This document shows, one piece after another, positions 11,453 through 20,987 of a DNA stretch of 64,000 nt. Position numbers and translations under genes: made by a program. Numbering within the stretch: position 1 is the first letter of the stretch; each line of letters opens with the position of its first letter. Origin of the DNA: Silene conica. Taxonomy: Eukaryota; Streptophyta; Magnoliopsida; Caryophyllales; Caryophyllaceae. The notes under the pieces were generated by a model that had not been told where the DNA came from, searched no databases, and was given only the letters and a program-made list of their open reading frames with translations. The DNA lies in the NCBI GenBank assembly GCA_029255685.2, contig CM055315.2, positions 47,535,705-47,599,704 on the forward strand, read 5' to 3'.

Positions 11453-13714
11453 ATGCGCAAGTCCTTAAGGGGAGAACTGGTTGAGGCCGATCCCTGAGAG
11501 CACCTTCTTACGCAGAAGAAGAGATCTGGAAAGAGTTCGTCAGAAGGAAGTCTTGAGTACTTCTGACAACGTGAGTGTTGATACTTTTGAGGAGAATTTT
11601 GTACTGAAACCATTTTACAGATCAGAATGCCTAACATTGCCAGCCATTCCGAACCTACCGCCGAATTTATTCCTAAGGGGTTTAGCTTAGCCAATAATAA
11701 TGATGGTCAAACATTTGACTTCCGACCATCTTACATTAACATGGTCGAGAGGAACTTGTATAGGGAGTCGCGGGTGAAGACCCGAGGAAGCACATGGAAC
11801 AGTTTGCTGACTACTGTTCTTCTATCCCAGCTACTAGGGGCGTGACCCAAGATAAGATAAAGGAAGTCCTCTTTTATTTCTCTTTAACTGATAATGCTCG
11901 GGAGTGGTTGTCATATTTGGATAGAGAAGCAACGGGAATTACTGATTGGACCTCATTGGCCTTAGCCTTTTATAAGAATATTTCTTACCACAAAGGACCA
12001 ACGCTTTGAGGACACAAATCACAAACTTTATACAAAAGCCGGCTGAGAACTTAAGTGAAGCGTGGGATCGTTTCAAGGGCTATGTTAGAGTTGTTCCTCA
12101 CCATGGTTTCGAACCATGGTTCATCTGTAATCAGTTTTACAACGGTCTATATGATAATCACCGTGCTATACTCGATTCTGCCGCGAATGGAAGGTTCCAA
12201 CGTGAGGTTGACGATGACAGCGGTTGAAATCTAATTGAGGAAATGGCTACACATACTTCGGAATATGGTAATCCAAGGAGCGGAACAAGGACGGTGGCCC
12301 ATATCGAGACCGAAGGATTGGAGGCCAAGTTCGATAAACTATTTGCTAAGATTGAGAGATTAGAAAATCAAAGTTCTGGGAGCCGTCATACGGTTCACAT
12401 GATGCAAAGAGAGGAGGCCAGTTTGTGTGAGAGATGTGGTGAACCTGGCCATGTTGCTGTTGATTGTTTTGCTGAAAAAGAGCAAGTATACTCTTTTCAG
12501 CAATACCGTCAGGGAGGAGGCTACAACCATTGGTATGTCCACCCTAATTTGAGGTGGACAAGTCAAAATGTCCTAAATCCGACCCCTCCACCACAACAAC
12601 AGGCTTATGTGCCACCGCATAAACAACATTTTCCAAAGGCTCCTCAATTCGCTAATCCGCAGCATGGATGTTCCTCATCTGGAGGAATTTCGGAAATAGG
12701 AGAACTGAAGTTAATGATTCAATTATTGGCTACACAAATATCAAATTCAGACCAAGCCAAAAATGCCACGATCAAGATGCTTGAGTCTCAGATAGCCCAA
12801 CTAGCTGCAAATCAATCCGTTAGGCAACCGGGACAATTGTCATCTCAGTCCGAGAAACGAAAAGAGACCCTTAACACGATAACTTTAAGGTTTGGAAATT
12901 CTTATGATGGTTTTAAAAATTCTGACTCTGTTTTGTCTGATCCTGCAGGTGCGAAAACCAAGACAAGAGCTGCTGTTACTGATAATGTCCTCGATCGAGA
13001 GGATTCTACCTCTCGATCGAGAAGTTTTCCTGAAGAATCAGTCGATCGAGAGCATCAACCTTCTCGATCGACCACTGTAGTTGAGAAAAGCGCTCGATCG
13101 AGCACTGTAGAGGGAGAAATCTCTCGATTGAGAAAGGACGAAGGTCGGTCGAGAGAAATAGCTGCTGAAAGTCATCGATCGAGCACTGTAGAGGCTGAAA
13201 ATCTTTGATCGAGACCTCATAATAAACTAATGATGAATAACGCCTTAATCCGTGACACCTATAAGCCATCATCCGATGAACACGTTCCTTTTCTGGGACG
13301 TTCGAAAATTGTAAAAAAGACGGAGCCGGATTTCGCTAGATTTGGTCAACTCGTACAAGGGTTGAACGTGCACATTCCCTTTCGAGAGTTGGTTAAGAAG
13401 GTAACCTCTTATCTTAAGTTTATGAAGGAAATTTTAATGCGTAAGCATTCAATAGACGAGATTGAGACCGTTGCATTTTCGGAGGAGTGTTCCGCACACC
13501 TTCAAAATAGGACCCTGACCAAATTATCGGACCCCGAAAGTTTCTCAATACCGTGTCACATCGGATTACATTTCATTGGTAGAGACTTATGTGACTTATG
13601 CGCTAGTGTTAGCGTGATGCCTTTGTCTCTAGCTAAGCGGTTGGGTTTTACACAATTTCATTGCACCAATATGACGGTCCAGATGGCGGACCGAACATTG
13701 ACACGACCACTAGG
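11453..13714 (+). pseudogene. Athila gag and start of protease, broken
   Basis: Gag forms the particle; the protease cleaves the polyprotein. Readable parts in order: an Arg-rich start near 11481; the gag core at 11794-12227 with LFYFSLTDNAREWLSYL and GFEPWFICNQFYNGL, both typical of plant gypsy Retrotrans_gag; a TGA where Trp is expected before NLIEEMATH; a zinc knuckle CERCGEPGHVAVDC at about 12430-12471; a Gln/Pro-rich spacer; a stretch made of the CTCGATCGAG array (12990-13214) that ends in a TGA; then the protease at 13230-13714 with DLCASVSVMPLSLAKRLGF. The catalytic motif should read DLGAS, so the Gly is replaced by Cys. Several frame changes occur before 12243. The gene is cut at 13714 by the LTR at 13720 and resumes at 17166. 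Confidence 0.88.
12990..13214 (+). repeat. CTCGATCGAG palindrome array 2 (inside gag)
   Basis: About eight copies or near-copies, spaced 20-35 bp apart, lie within the gag reading frame and give it Ser-Arg-rich text such as STSRSRSFPEE. Because the decamer does not fit a whole number of codons, different copies are read in different frames (LDRE, SRSR). The array therefore seems to be kept as DNA or RNA sequence more than as protein. Confidence 0.9.
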
Positions 13715-14670
13715 AGTACTGTAACATCCCGTATTTTCGTAAATTATATTTTAAAGGTTTTAAATTATTTTTACGGAATAAAATAATATTTTCATATTTA
13801 ATGTTAATTTATTTTAAAATAATCCGTAAGATCCGTCTTAAGATCCTTAAGTCCTTAAGATGAATATAACTTGGCAAGTTAAGTCCGTCTCATAAAATCC
13901 CGTCCACTTTCAAAAGCCCGTTTCCATTTAAACGGAAAAGGACAATTAAAACCCTAAACCTCATTGTGTATGTCGACACATTCATCTTTCACAAAAACAT
14001 AACACTGCTTCCTTATTTCTCATTTCCTCCTTCAAATCTTTCAAGCTTCAAATCGATTTTCAGTCATCATCCGATTTCCAAACCAAGGCAAGTTATACAT
14101 TTCTGAAATATTCTTGAAATTTGCAGGACATCTATCACTTTCAATTTCCATTTCATCCAACTTGAAAAATGGCCTGTTTTTGGTAGAATCCGATTTTAGC
14201 TACTCAAAGTCGTTTTTCTTGTTGTAGGAGAAGATTTAGAGGATCCGGACGTGGATAGCTACATCATTGAAGAGGAGCTTGGAGCAAAAACGCTTTAGAG
14301 GTGACGATAATGAGAAACTCGGCCTTTATTGTGATATTAGCATGTTTCTTGACTTTGATGGTTTTAGTTTCTGATTTTGTGCATAGTATTTGTTGTTAAG
14401 ACTTAGAATCATGCTAGGAATACATGAGAATAACTTTCACATGCTTTGATTGTGTTTTATATGCTTAGATGATGAAATTTCAGAAATCCTATGCTTAAGA
14501 CGAATACAAAGTATGAACTTGTTATGGTGTTATTTTGGAAATTGATACTTGCTTTTGATGCATATGAGTCTTATAGATGCTGGGTAATGTATAATTGTTG
14601 CAATTTTGGACGTTTGGAATCGATTTGTGAAGATTTGAGTCTTATAGGAAAATATGCGATTTTCGTGCAG

Positions 14671-14982
14671 GGACTCTAAGCCGGTAGGCTGACCGGCAGC
14701 CGGTCGGCCGGCTCAGAGTCATAGTTGAGTTTTTGAATGCTGAGTTTGGGGGAAGGAATTCTAAGCCGGCAGGTCGGCCGCCGGTCGACCGGCTCAGAAT
14801 CCCTCCTTGAATTTGGGGAAATTTGTAAAGAAGGCTTTGGGAGGGACTCCCAGCCTGCAGGCCGGCAGACGGTCCACCGGCTGAGAGCCTCTTCCCTTTG
14901 TTTGGTTGTTTTCAAGTAGGCGTATGGGAAAGGACTCTCAGCCGGCTGACCGGCAGACGGTCCCAGACCGGCTGAGAGCCCC
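14671..14982 (+). repeat. Four CCGG-rich hairpin modules in the solo LTR
   Basis: Four units of about 47-51 bp lie at 14671-14720, 14755-14802, 14844-14890 and 14932-14982. Each starts GGACTCT or similar, ends AGAGTCC-like and has an interior of CCGGC, CCGGT and CGGCC blocks, so the two arms pair into a hairpin. Units are 84-89 bp apart from start to start, with unrelated AT-richer spacers. The arms differ between units while pairing is largely kept. Confidence 0.85.
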
Positions 14983-15278
14983 TGTTCTCATTAAAACAAT
15001 TTATAACTTTTAAACGGTTAATCAGTTTAGTTTGAGATTCGTTCCGTGTACCTTATATGTGTGTTTGAGGTACCCGGAGGATGGGCGACACTATATTGGG
15101 TTCAGGAATGGAGAGAGGATAGAGACCCCCCGGTCGGGTAACCGAAAGGGAAACCGGCTCTCCCTCAACTTAGTTCCCGGGATCAATTAAGTGTTGTTTA
15201 GAAGTATAAGAGATAAGAACTAAGGTTAGTTATTGAATTGAATGCTAATGTAGTGATTCCTGTTAAGTTATGTGTTAA

Positions 15279-15965
15279 GATGTCGCCTCTGAACTTAATA
15301 CGTAGATTGTTTGTCATATATAGGGGTATGCGTTGAGATGTCCCCTCTGAGCCCTATATGTGTTTGTTTGTCATGTATGGGGGTATGCGTTGAGATGTCA
15401 CCTCTGAGCCCTATACGTGTTTGGTTGTCGTGTCTGGGATATGCGTTGAGATGTCGCCTCTGAGCCCAGACATGTTTGAGTGATCGCGTCAGGACATGCC
15501 TTAAGCTGGCCTCTGAGTCTGACGAGTAGAGCAACTGCACAACGGGGCAGTCAGGTTGTAATACCTTACCCAGAGTGCAGGTGTTGGATGCTAGGCCATG
15601 CGTTGAGTTATCGCCTCTGAGTCTAGTGTCTTGTGATGTAGTAGGGGAACATGCGTTGAGTTATCGCCTCTGAGTTCCTTACTTGTGATTGTGAATTTGG
15701 ATGTTGGGCCATGCGTTGAGTTATCGCCTCTGAGTCTAGTGTCTTGTTGAGTAGCAGGTCCATGCGTTGAGTTGTCGCCTCTGAGTCCTTGCTTGAGATT
15801 GTGAACTTGGTATCTAGGTTATGCGTTAAGATGTCGCCTCTGAACCTTTATACTTGCTGATTATTTGGTATCTAGGTTATGCGTTAAGATGTCGCCTCTG
15901 AACCTTTATACTTGCTGATTGTTTGGTATTTAGGTAGTGTATTAAGTTGACCGCTGAACCTTATA
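15279..15965 (+). repeat. Tandem repeat, about 12 copies of a 50-65 bp unit
   Basis: The core ATGCGTTGAG followed by TCGCCTCTGAG recurs about twelve times with variable linkers of 25-40 bp. It is bordered on both sides by similar C/G-rich text (GACCCCCCGGTCGGG at about 15123 and 16111). Open frames across it on either strand are products of the repeat. Confidence 0.85.
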
Positions 15966-16355
15966 CTTGTTGAGTTTTATCTGCTTGCCTAGAGTTGGTA
16001 CAGTGTCAGATATAGATGTTGATATTGATGAGTATGGTACTTGATTATGATGTTGTTCATCGAAGGCATTGGATGACTCTTTAGTCGGTTTCGTAAATAG
16101 TTTGGACTGAAAGACCCCCCGGTCGGGCAACCGGCAAGGAAACCGGCACTCCTTCCAAATGGTTTCCGAAGTTGGTTGAGAGCCTTACATTAGTAATTGC
16201 ATGTTGATATGAGATTCAGTTATTGAGATGATATGCTTCACATGTTTATATATGTTGGAGTATTCTGTTTGTATCTCTGTATTACATGTCATTACAAAAG
16301 GTGGCTAGGAGAACTCTAGTCACTCCCCACTGATTATGGCATACATGTTTACATG

Positions 16356-16819
16356 TGTAGCAACCCGACCCGCCACCGTTGTGTGGGTGGAAGCTATTAT
16401 AAACATATCACAAGCCTCACATTCTACCGATGTGGGACAACTTTTCTCTCATACTCTTGGGGTGTTACAAACTCCCCCACTTAAAGAACACAACGTCCTC
16501 GTTGTGCCTCAAACTTGACCACAACCAGGGCCAGAATCCTCCCCCGCTAGGTGTGTGACCCGGGTACTCCCGACCACAGGCTCACCACACGGTCGCATGG
16601 TCGCTCTGATACCATTTGTAACAACCCGACCCGCCACCGTCGTAACACAAACCCAATAAGATGGGTGCACACTTTTGGGCCCATTATTTGTCCTCACTTA
16701 AGCCCAAAAGCACAAGGCCTTGTTACTAAGTGGTGGGTGGAAGCTATTATAAACATATCACAAGCCTCACATTCTACCGATGTGGGACAACTTTTCTCTC
16801 ATACTCTTGGGGTGTTACA
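16356..16819 (-). mobile_element. TRIM (miniature LTR retrotransposon)
   Basis: A 464-bp element with a perfect ACATG duplication (16351-16355 and 16820-16824). Its two direct repeats are LTRs: 16617-16819 (203 bp) and 16356-16469 (114 bp, which has lost an internal 89 bp). Both have TGTA...TTACA ends. On the minus strand the primer site TGGTATCAGAGC follows the right-hand LTR after four bases (16602-16613), and a purine tract, AAGTGGGGGAG, precedes the left-hand one. The 147-bp internal part codes for nothing. TRIMs depend on enzymes from other elements. Confidence 0.93.
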
Positions 16820-17165
16820 ACATGTATGTAGGTACATGCAGGAGGTTGGCAGGGGTTGCTGAGAGCTAGCGAGCGATGATCCGCTTATCATCGATTGACT
16901 TTACACACTTCGTTAGCTAGACTCTAGACTTTTGCTACAGTTGCTGTTTTGAGTGCCTGTAGGGATGTACTATCCCAGGCTGTTTGTATATATTTACTTT
17001 CAGTACTTAGACAATTATACTTATCTATTTCTGTTTATATCAGTTTCAGTTTTCAGTTGTTAATTCACCTCGCATGTTAGTTATGCTAAAAAGTTTTAAT
17101 TCCGCTGCATTTTTAGTATTTTGTATGTTTCTTATTTCCGCTTTCGCGAGGGGTTTTACAAGTAC

Positions 17166-17428
17166 TAGAAGACATCCCTGTAAAAATTGGACGTTTCTTT
17201 ATTCCCGTTGACTTTGTCGTGCTCGATATACCCGAAGATTCGCACACTCCTATTATTTTAGGACGACCGTTTTTTGCATACCGCACAAGCTATTGTGGAT
17301 ATCGGGTTACACACGTTAACGTTCAATGTTGGTGGGGAGGAACTTGTTTTTGCCCAACCTGCTACTCATAAGGGACCCATGCGTATTCTCGAGTGTAATG
17401 TTATTCATGCTGTAGAATCTGAGACAAC
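17166..17428 (+). pseudogene. Athila protease, second part
   Basis: The frame continues from 13714 as EDIPVKIGRFFIPVDFVVLD, then PEDSHTPIILGRPF, the standard end of a retropepsin-type fold. A run of six T near 17270 (five fits the family) shifts the frame; reading past it restores HTAQAIVDIG and later ECNVIHAVESETTP. It is cut at 17433 by the next insertion and resumes at 19767. Confidence 0.85.
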
Positions 17429-17433
17429 CCCTA

Positions 17434-19761
17434 TGTAACACCCCCATTTATTTAGAGGCCTGATCTAGGACTCCCCAAATAATCAAGGGTGTTACCATCT
17501 CGGAATATCGAGGTAGTAGATAATCACAGGGAAGAAACGCAGTACTTTATTAAATAATTTAAATGATAAAAACAAGGAGTCTCCATAAGTTATTACATCT
17601 ATCTTAAGGTAAAAGCAAAAGTGTAGACAAAGTAACGTGATCTATCACTAGACTGCTCAGGTTCATAGCCTCTCCTCCCTTCTAGCTTCCATGAGTCTAA
17701 GACCTGTCTTACTGCTCCCTAATAAATTGGATCAACACAGACACAATCAAACAAACAGTGTCAACACGAGGTTGAGTAGGTAATATAAACAAGACATAAA
17801 ATAACACAATATACACTTCCTCCATCTCCTCATCATTCATTTCTCCACTTCACCTCCAACACACCACACCTCCCACGGCCATATCACAAGTCCCTTATCA
17901 CAAGACCCATTTCACAAGACCCATTTCACAAGACCCGTTCTCCACGATAATCAATAATAATCAATCAATCACAATATATCACCATTAAATATACCAATCA
18001 GATAATGAGTATCCTCATGTCAAATCACAACCACAGACATAGATATTCCCCTACCTCGAAACTGCGGAAGATAACAAGTGAGCAACTACTACTAAAAGTG
18101 TTCCACGCGGAGACCTCCACCTAGACATATATTATATAATTAATAAAACTCCATAAATCTCGTAATATAAGTGCACATTCTATTTATAGAAACTTCCTAA
18201 AAAGGAAAGTTTCCTTTAAAAGACATTACCAAAAATAGTAACTTTCTACATATAGTAACTACCTTAAATATATTGACATACCCATTAGAAATAGACCCAA
18301 AATAAATAACAAGACAAAAAGTGATAATAATAATACCAATAGTAATGATAACAATAATAATAATAATAATATAATCCTCCTTTCCTATTTTAATAAAAGG
18401 TCCCGTTAAATAAAAAAAAAAAAATAATAATAATAATAATAAGCAAACAGCCGCCTACAACAACTTCCCAACCCGTGTTCCACTCTCAACTCCCCAACCG
18501 CGTAGCCACCGTGACCACCGCCGACAACCACTACCCATAAACCCTACACCACCTACTCCACCCCCGGCAACCACCAGGCCCTTCGACTCCCTTTTACGAG
18601 GAGAACCAAAGTCCCAAAAACCCCTCTTCCCCCACGTAACTCCCATACCCGCCTGAAACAACCTTCTTACAGCCACCGTCTGCAGCCGCGACAGCACCCG
18701 AGACCACCACCACTGACACCTCCGACATCAGATTTGCCAACAAAAGTGGTACCACTGTGTCGACCTCCCCCTAGTCAATAGTGGTACCACCCCCAAACCC
18801 CCACGACAGATCAACCCGCAACAGACCCCCTTCCTGAGAACCCGTGTCAAAGCCCCCTATTCCACCCTAGCCAGACACCCCTAACCACCGTGACTTCCTC
18901 CACCCTCACCACTCAACTGCTACCTGACTCAAAACGTAAAGACTCATAAAACTAAACAACCGAACCCATCTAAAAAAACGTAACAATTAAGCACAATAAA
19001 ACCCATATAAAACGTGTTAAATCAACAACACCCCTGCCACCGTGTTAGCGACCCTCCACAACGGTTATCGATAGCCAACGATACCCTTCTAACAGCCTAC
19101 ATATGTTCTTTGTATGAACCATTTCAAAATTAAGCAAAAACAGTGGAGATTAGAAAATGTTAACATCATCTAAAAACGTGACCAAACCGTGTAAACAACC
19201 AGGAACATATTAACGTGATGAACATACCAGATTAACGGCTACAACGAACCATCCTAGGCTAGCTATCTACCACCGTGCGTGACACCTTTCTCTCCTCTGA
19301 GGTGACGGCTGAGTTTTTGTGAAGAGGGTTTCTATATTAGGGTAAGGATTAGGGTTGAACGACAGCTTAAAATATGACGGCATGCATAATATAACGTGAT
19401 TTGCATAAATATCAACCCTCATGGGCTGCTTGATCTCACGCACTACGAGGCCCAAGACTGGTCTTGAAGGTCACGAGTTCGAGCCCCTTAAGGAACGTAT
19501 CACTAGGGTTTCTTATTATGGCCTAGATCCCCATATCGAAACCCACCATCGTCAAATATGCACTCGTACAACCACGATTAATTATCGTTGACTCGCAAAA
19601 TAAATATAAATATATATTAATAATACGGGTTATTACAGTCTTCCCCCCTTAAAATGAACTTCGTCCCGAAGTTCACCTAATCAAGGACGACTCCCCGGTC
19701 AAAATTGTCAAATATTCCCGCACGACATGACCTAGATAAAGTTAAATCATGGAGTATTACA
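17434..19761 (-). mobile_element. Internally deleted Tekay-like LTR element
   Basis: A CCCTA duplication flanks the insert (17429-17433 and 19762-19766), and removing it rejoins the Athila frame (ETTP to MDEMPSDA). Read on the minus strand, a short piece starting TGTAATACTCC is followed by the end of an internal region, the stem GAACTTCGGGACGAAGTTC, a purine tract (AAGGGGGGAAGAC), and then a 2.2-kb LTR (17434-19637) ending GGGGGTGTTACA. The same stem, tract and LTR end occur in the element at 45226-53758. Only the first bases of the 5' LTR remain, so most of the element was deleted. Tekay chromoviruses have this kind of stem and purine tract. Confidence 0.82.
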
Positions 19762-19766
19762 CCCTA

Positions 19767-20100
19767 TGGATGAGATGCCTTCCGATGCCATGATTACTAA
19801 TGAGCCCCCTCGTACTGTTAATTTTCCTGTTACACTTACACCTTCGCCTCGTATAGAGAGCAAGAAGAAGAGTCGTGTTTCTGTTTTTAAATGCACAGGA
19901 CCAGGATGGGGAGCTCTAGCAATCGAGCAAGGCACGCAGAATGAGAAGAGCATGGCAACACGATTTAAGGAATATCAGATGGAGCGTAAATCTGAGAGCA
20001 GTTCACCAATCTGGTGTCGGAGAATGGAAGTTACCAATGCTGAAGGTAGCTCGTTGAATCAAAGGCCTAGTGATGGCCAAGTGCAATTCATGAAACAGTA
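19767..20100 (+). pseudogene. Athila pol remnant after the protease
   Basis: An open frame continuing the protease, from MDEMPSDAMITNEPP to QVQFMKQ, then TAG. It has a basic patch (ESKKKSR) but no RT motif. In complete Athila elements RT, RNase H and integrase follow here; none is seen anywhere between this point and 24790. Whether this tail is a real domain or an out-of-place remnant left by a deletion is unclear. Confidence 0.65.
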
Positions 20101-20987
20101 GCCGGGTTTTCAGCCCCTTGCAAGTTGTAACAAATAATTTTACTCTTTGGATTTTGTGGTTTTGAACTTGTTCTTTTTTTTAGGATATCTGTACTTAGAC
20201 GCTAGTAGTTTAGTTTAGACTCTTTTGATAGACTCCGAACAATTTTTTTTGTGGTATTTGGGATGTTTTTATTGAACCCTTGTGCAGGTACAAAAGGCTG
20301 CACCCAACTGAAATGCATCGAAGTGCGTGCCCAGCAAAAAACTGCTCGACCGAGATGATTTTCCTCTCGATCGAGCACTTTGGAGAAAGAAAGTTCTCCA
20401 TCGAGGGATTTATTCCTCGATCGCAGAGAAAGGAGATCAAAGGTCAGAAAGTTCTAGATCGAGAAAGCATTATTCTCGATCGAGAGATTCCCAGGTAAAA
20501 AGTTCTCGATCGAGAGCAAATTTCTCTCGATCGAGAAACCTGTCGGGCTATAAGTAAAATTTTTCCCCTTTTCTCTTTCATTCTTCTCGATCGAAAAAAT
20601 CAGTTCTTCCCCATTTTTTCGATTTTTTTGCCCTAAACTTGCAAAATTGTTGATTTCTACCCAAAATCTTTACTACATTGCTATACCCATAGTCTAATTG
20701 TTGCTAATTAATCAAAAGCCCTTTAAAAAAACCCCATTTTCTTGCTCAATTCGATTTTTCAGCAATTGAGGGTTTTGAGTTCGAAATTTTCGAATTCTTG
20801 GTTTTTGCTTCGATTATTTGCAGATTTGTAGGTATCACCAACATCAAGTAAGTTTTCTTCCTTCTATTCTTTTCGTTTATTATCACCCCCATTCCCCATA
20901 GTTTCGAATTCTAGGGTGCATAAGATAAGGATAGTTGGATTTCGGTTTATACATACTCATTTTGTTTTCTATGCTTGATGTTTGTAG
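20101..20987 (+). other. Athila linker between pol remnant and ORF2
   Basis: There is no gene here. It contains palindrome array 3, then T-rich text with AG-ended pyrimidine tracts (for example TTTGCAG near 20817-20823) that would serve as splice acceptors for a spliced ORF2 RNA. That role is inferred from how Athila-type ORF2 is thought to be expressed, not shown here. Confidence 0.6.
20345..20596 (+). repeat. CTCGATCGAG palindrome array 3 (linker)
   Basis: About nine exact or near copies, the exact ones mostly between 20364 and 20534, spaced 17-45 bp apart, with one further copy near 20586. No coding frame needs them. Confidence 0.9.

Larger units (their letters stand above)
13720..17160 (+). 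mobile_element. Solo long gypsy LTR in the Athila protease gene
   Basis: The insert starts TGTAACATCCCG, ends GGGGTTTTACA and is flanked by a perfect AGTAC duplication (13715-13719 and 17161-17165). Removing it with one duplication rejoins the protease codons (LGVL to EDIPV). Without the nested TRIM it is about 2.97 kb. It has TG...CA ends but no primer site, purine tract or coding region, so it is best read as a solo LTR left by recombination between two LTRs. Start sequence and length fit the Tekay/Del chromovirus group. It holds four CCGG-rich hairpins (14671-14982) and a tandem repeat (15279-15965). Its orientation is inferred from similarity of the starts with 41910. Confidence 0.85.

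Noticed and set aside
13006-13272. Minus-strand Ser/Arg-rich frames, and similar ones at 20210-20557 and 23788-24081
   Set aside because: The palindrome CTCGATCGAG yields open text on both strands; no initiation context or domain.
15279-15965. CRISPR-like array
   Set aside because: Direct repeats with variable linkers, but eukaryotic LTR context, diverged repeats and no associated genes.
16336-16862. Possible small genes with RPATVVW or HSTDVGQLF text
   Set aside because: They lie in the LTRs and internal region of the TRIM and are repeated between its two LTRs.
18455-18697. Gly-rich minus-strand frame in the Tekay-like LTR
   Set aside because: Lies inside an LTR, low complexity (GGGVGGVG), no domain.
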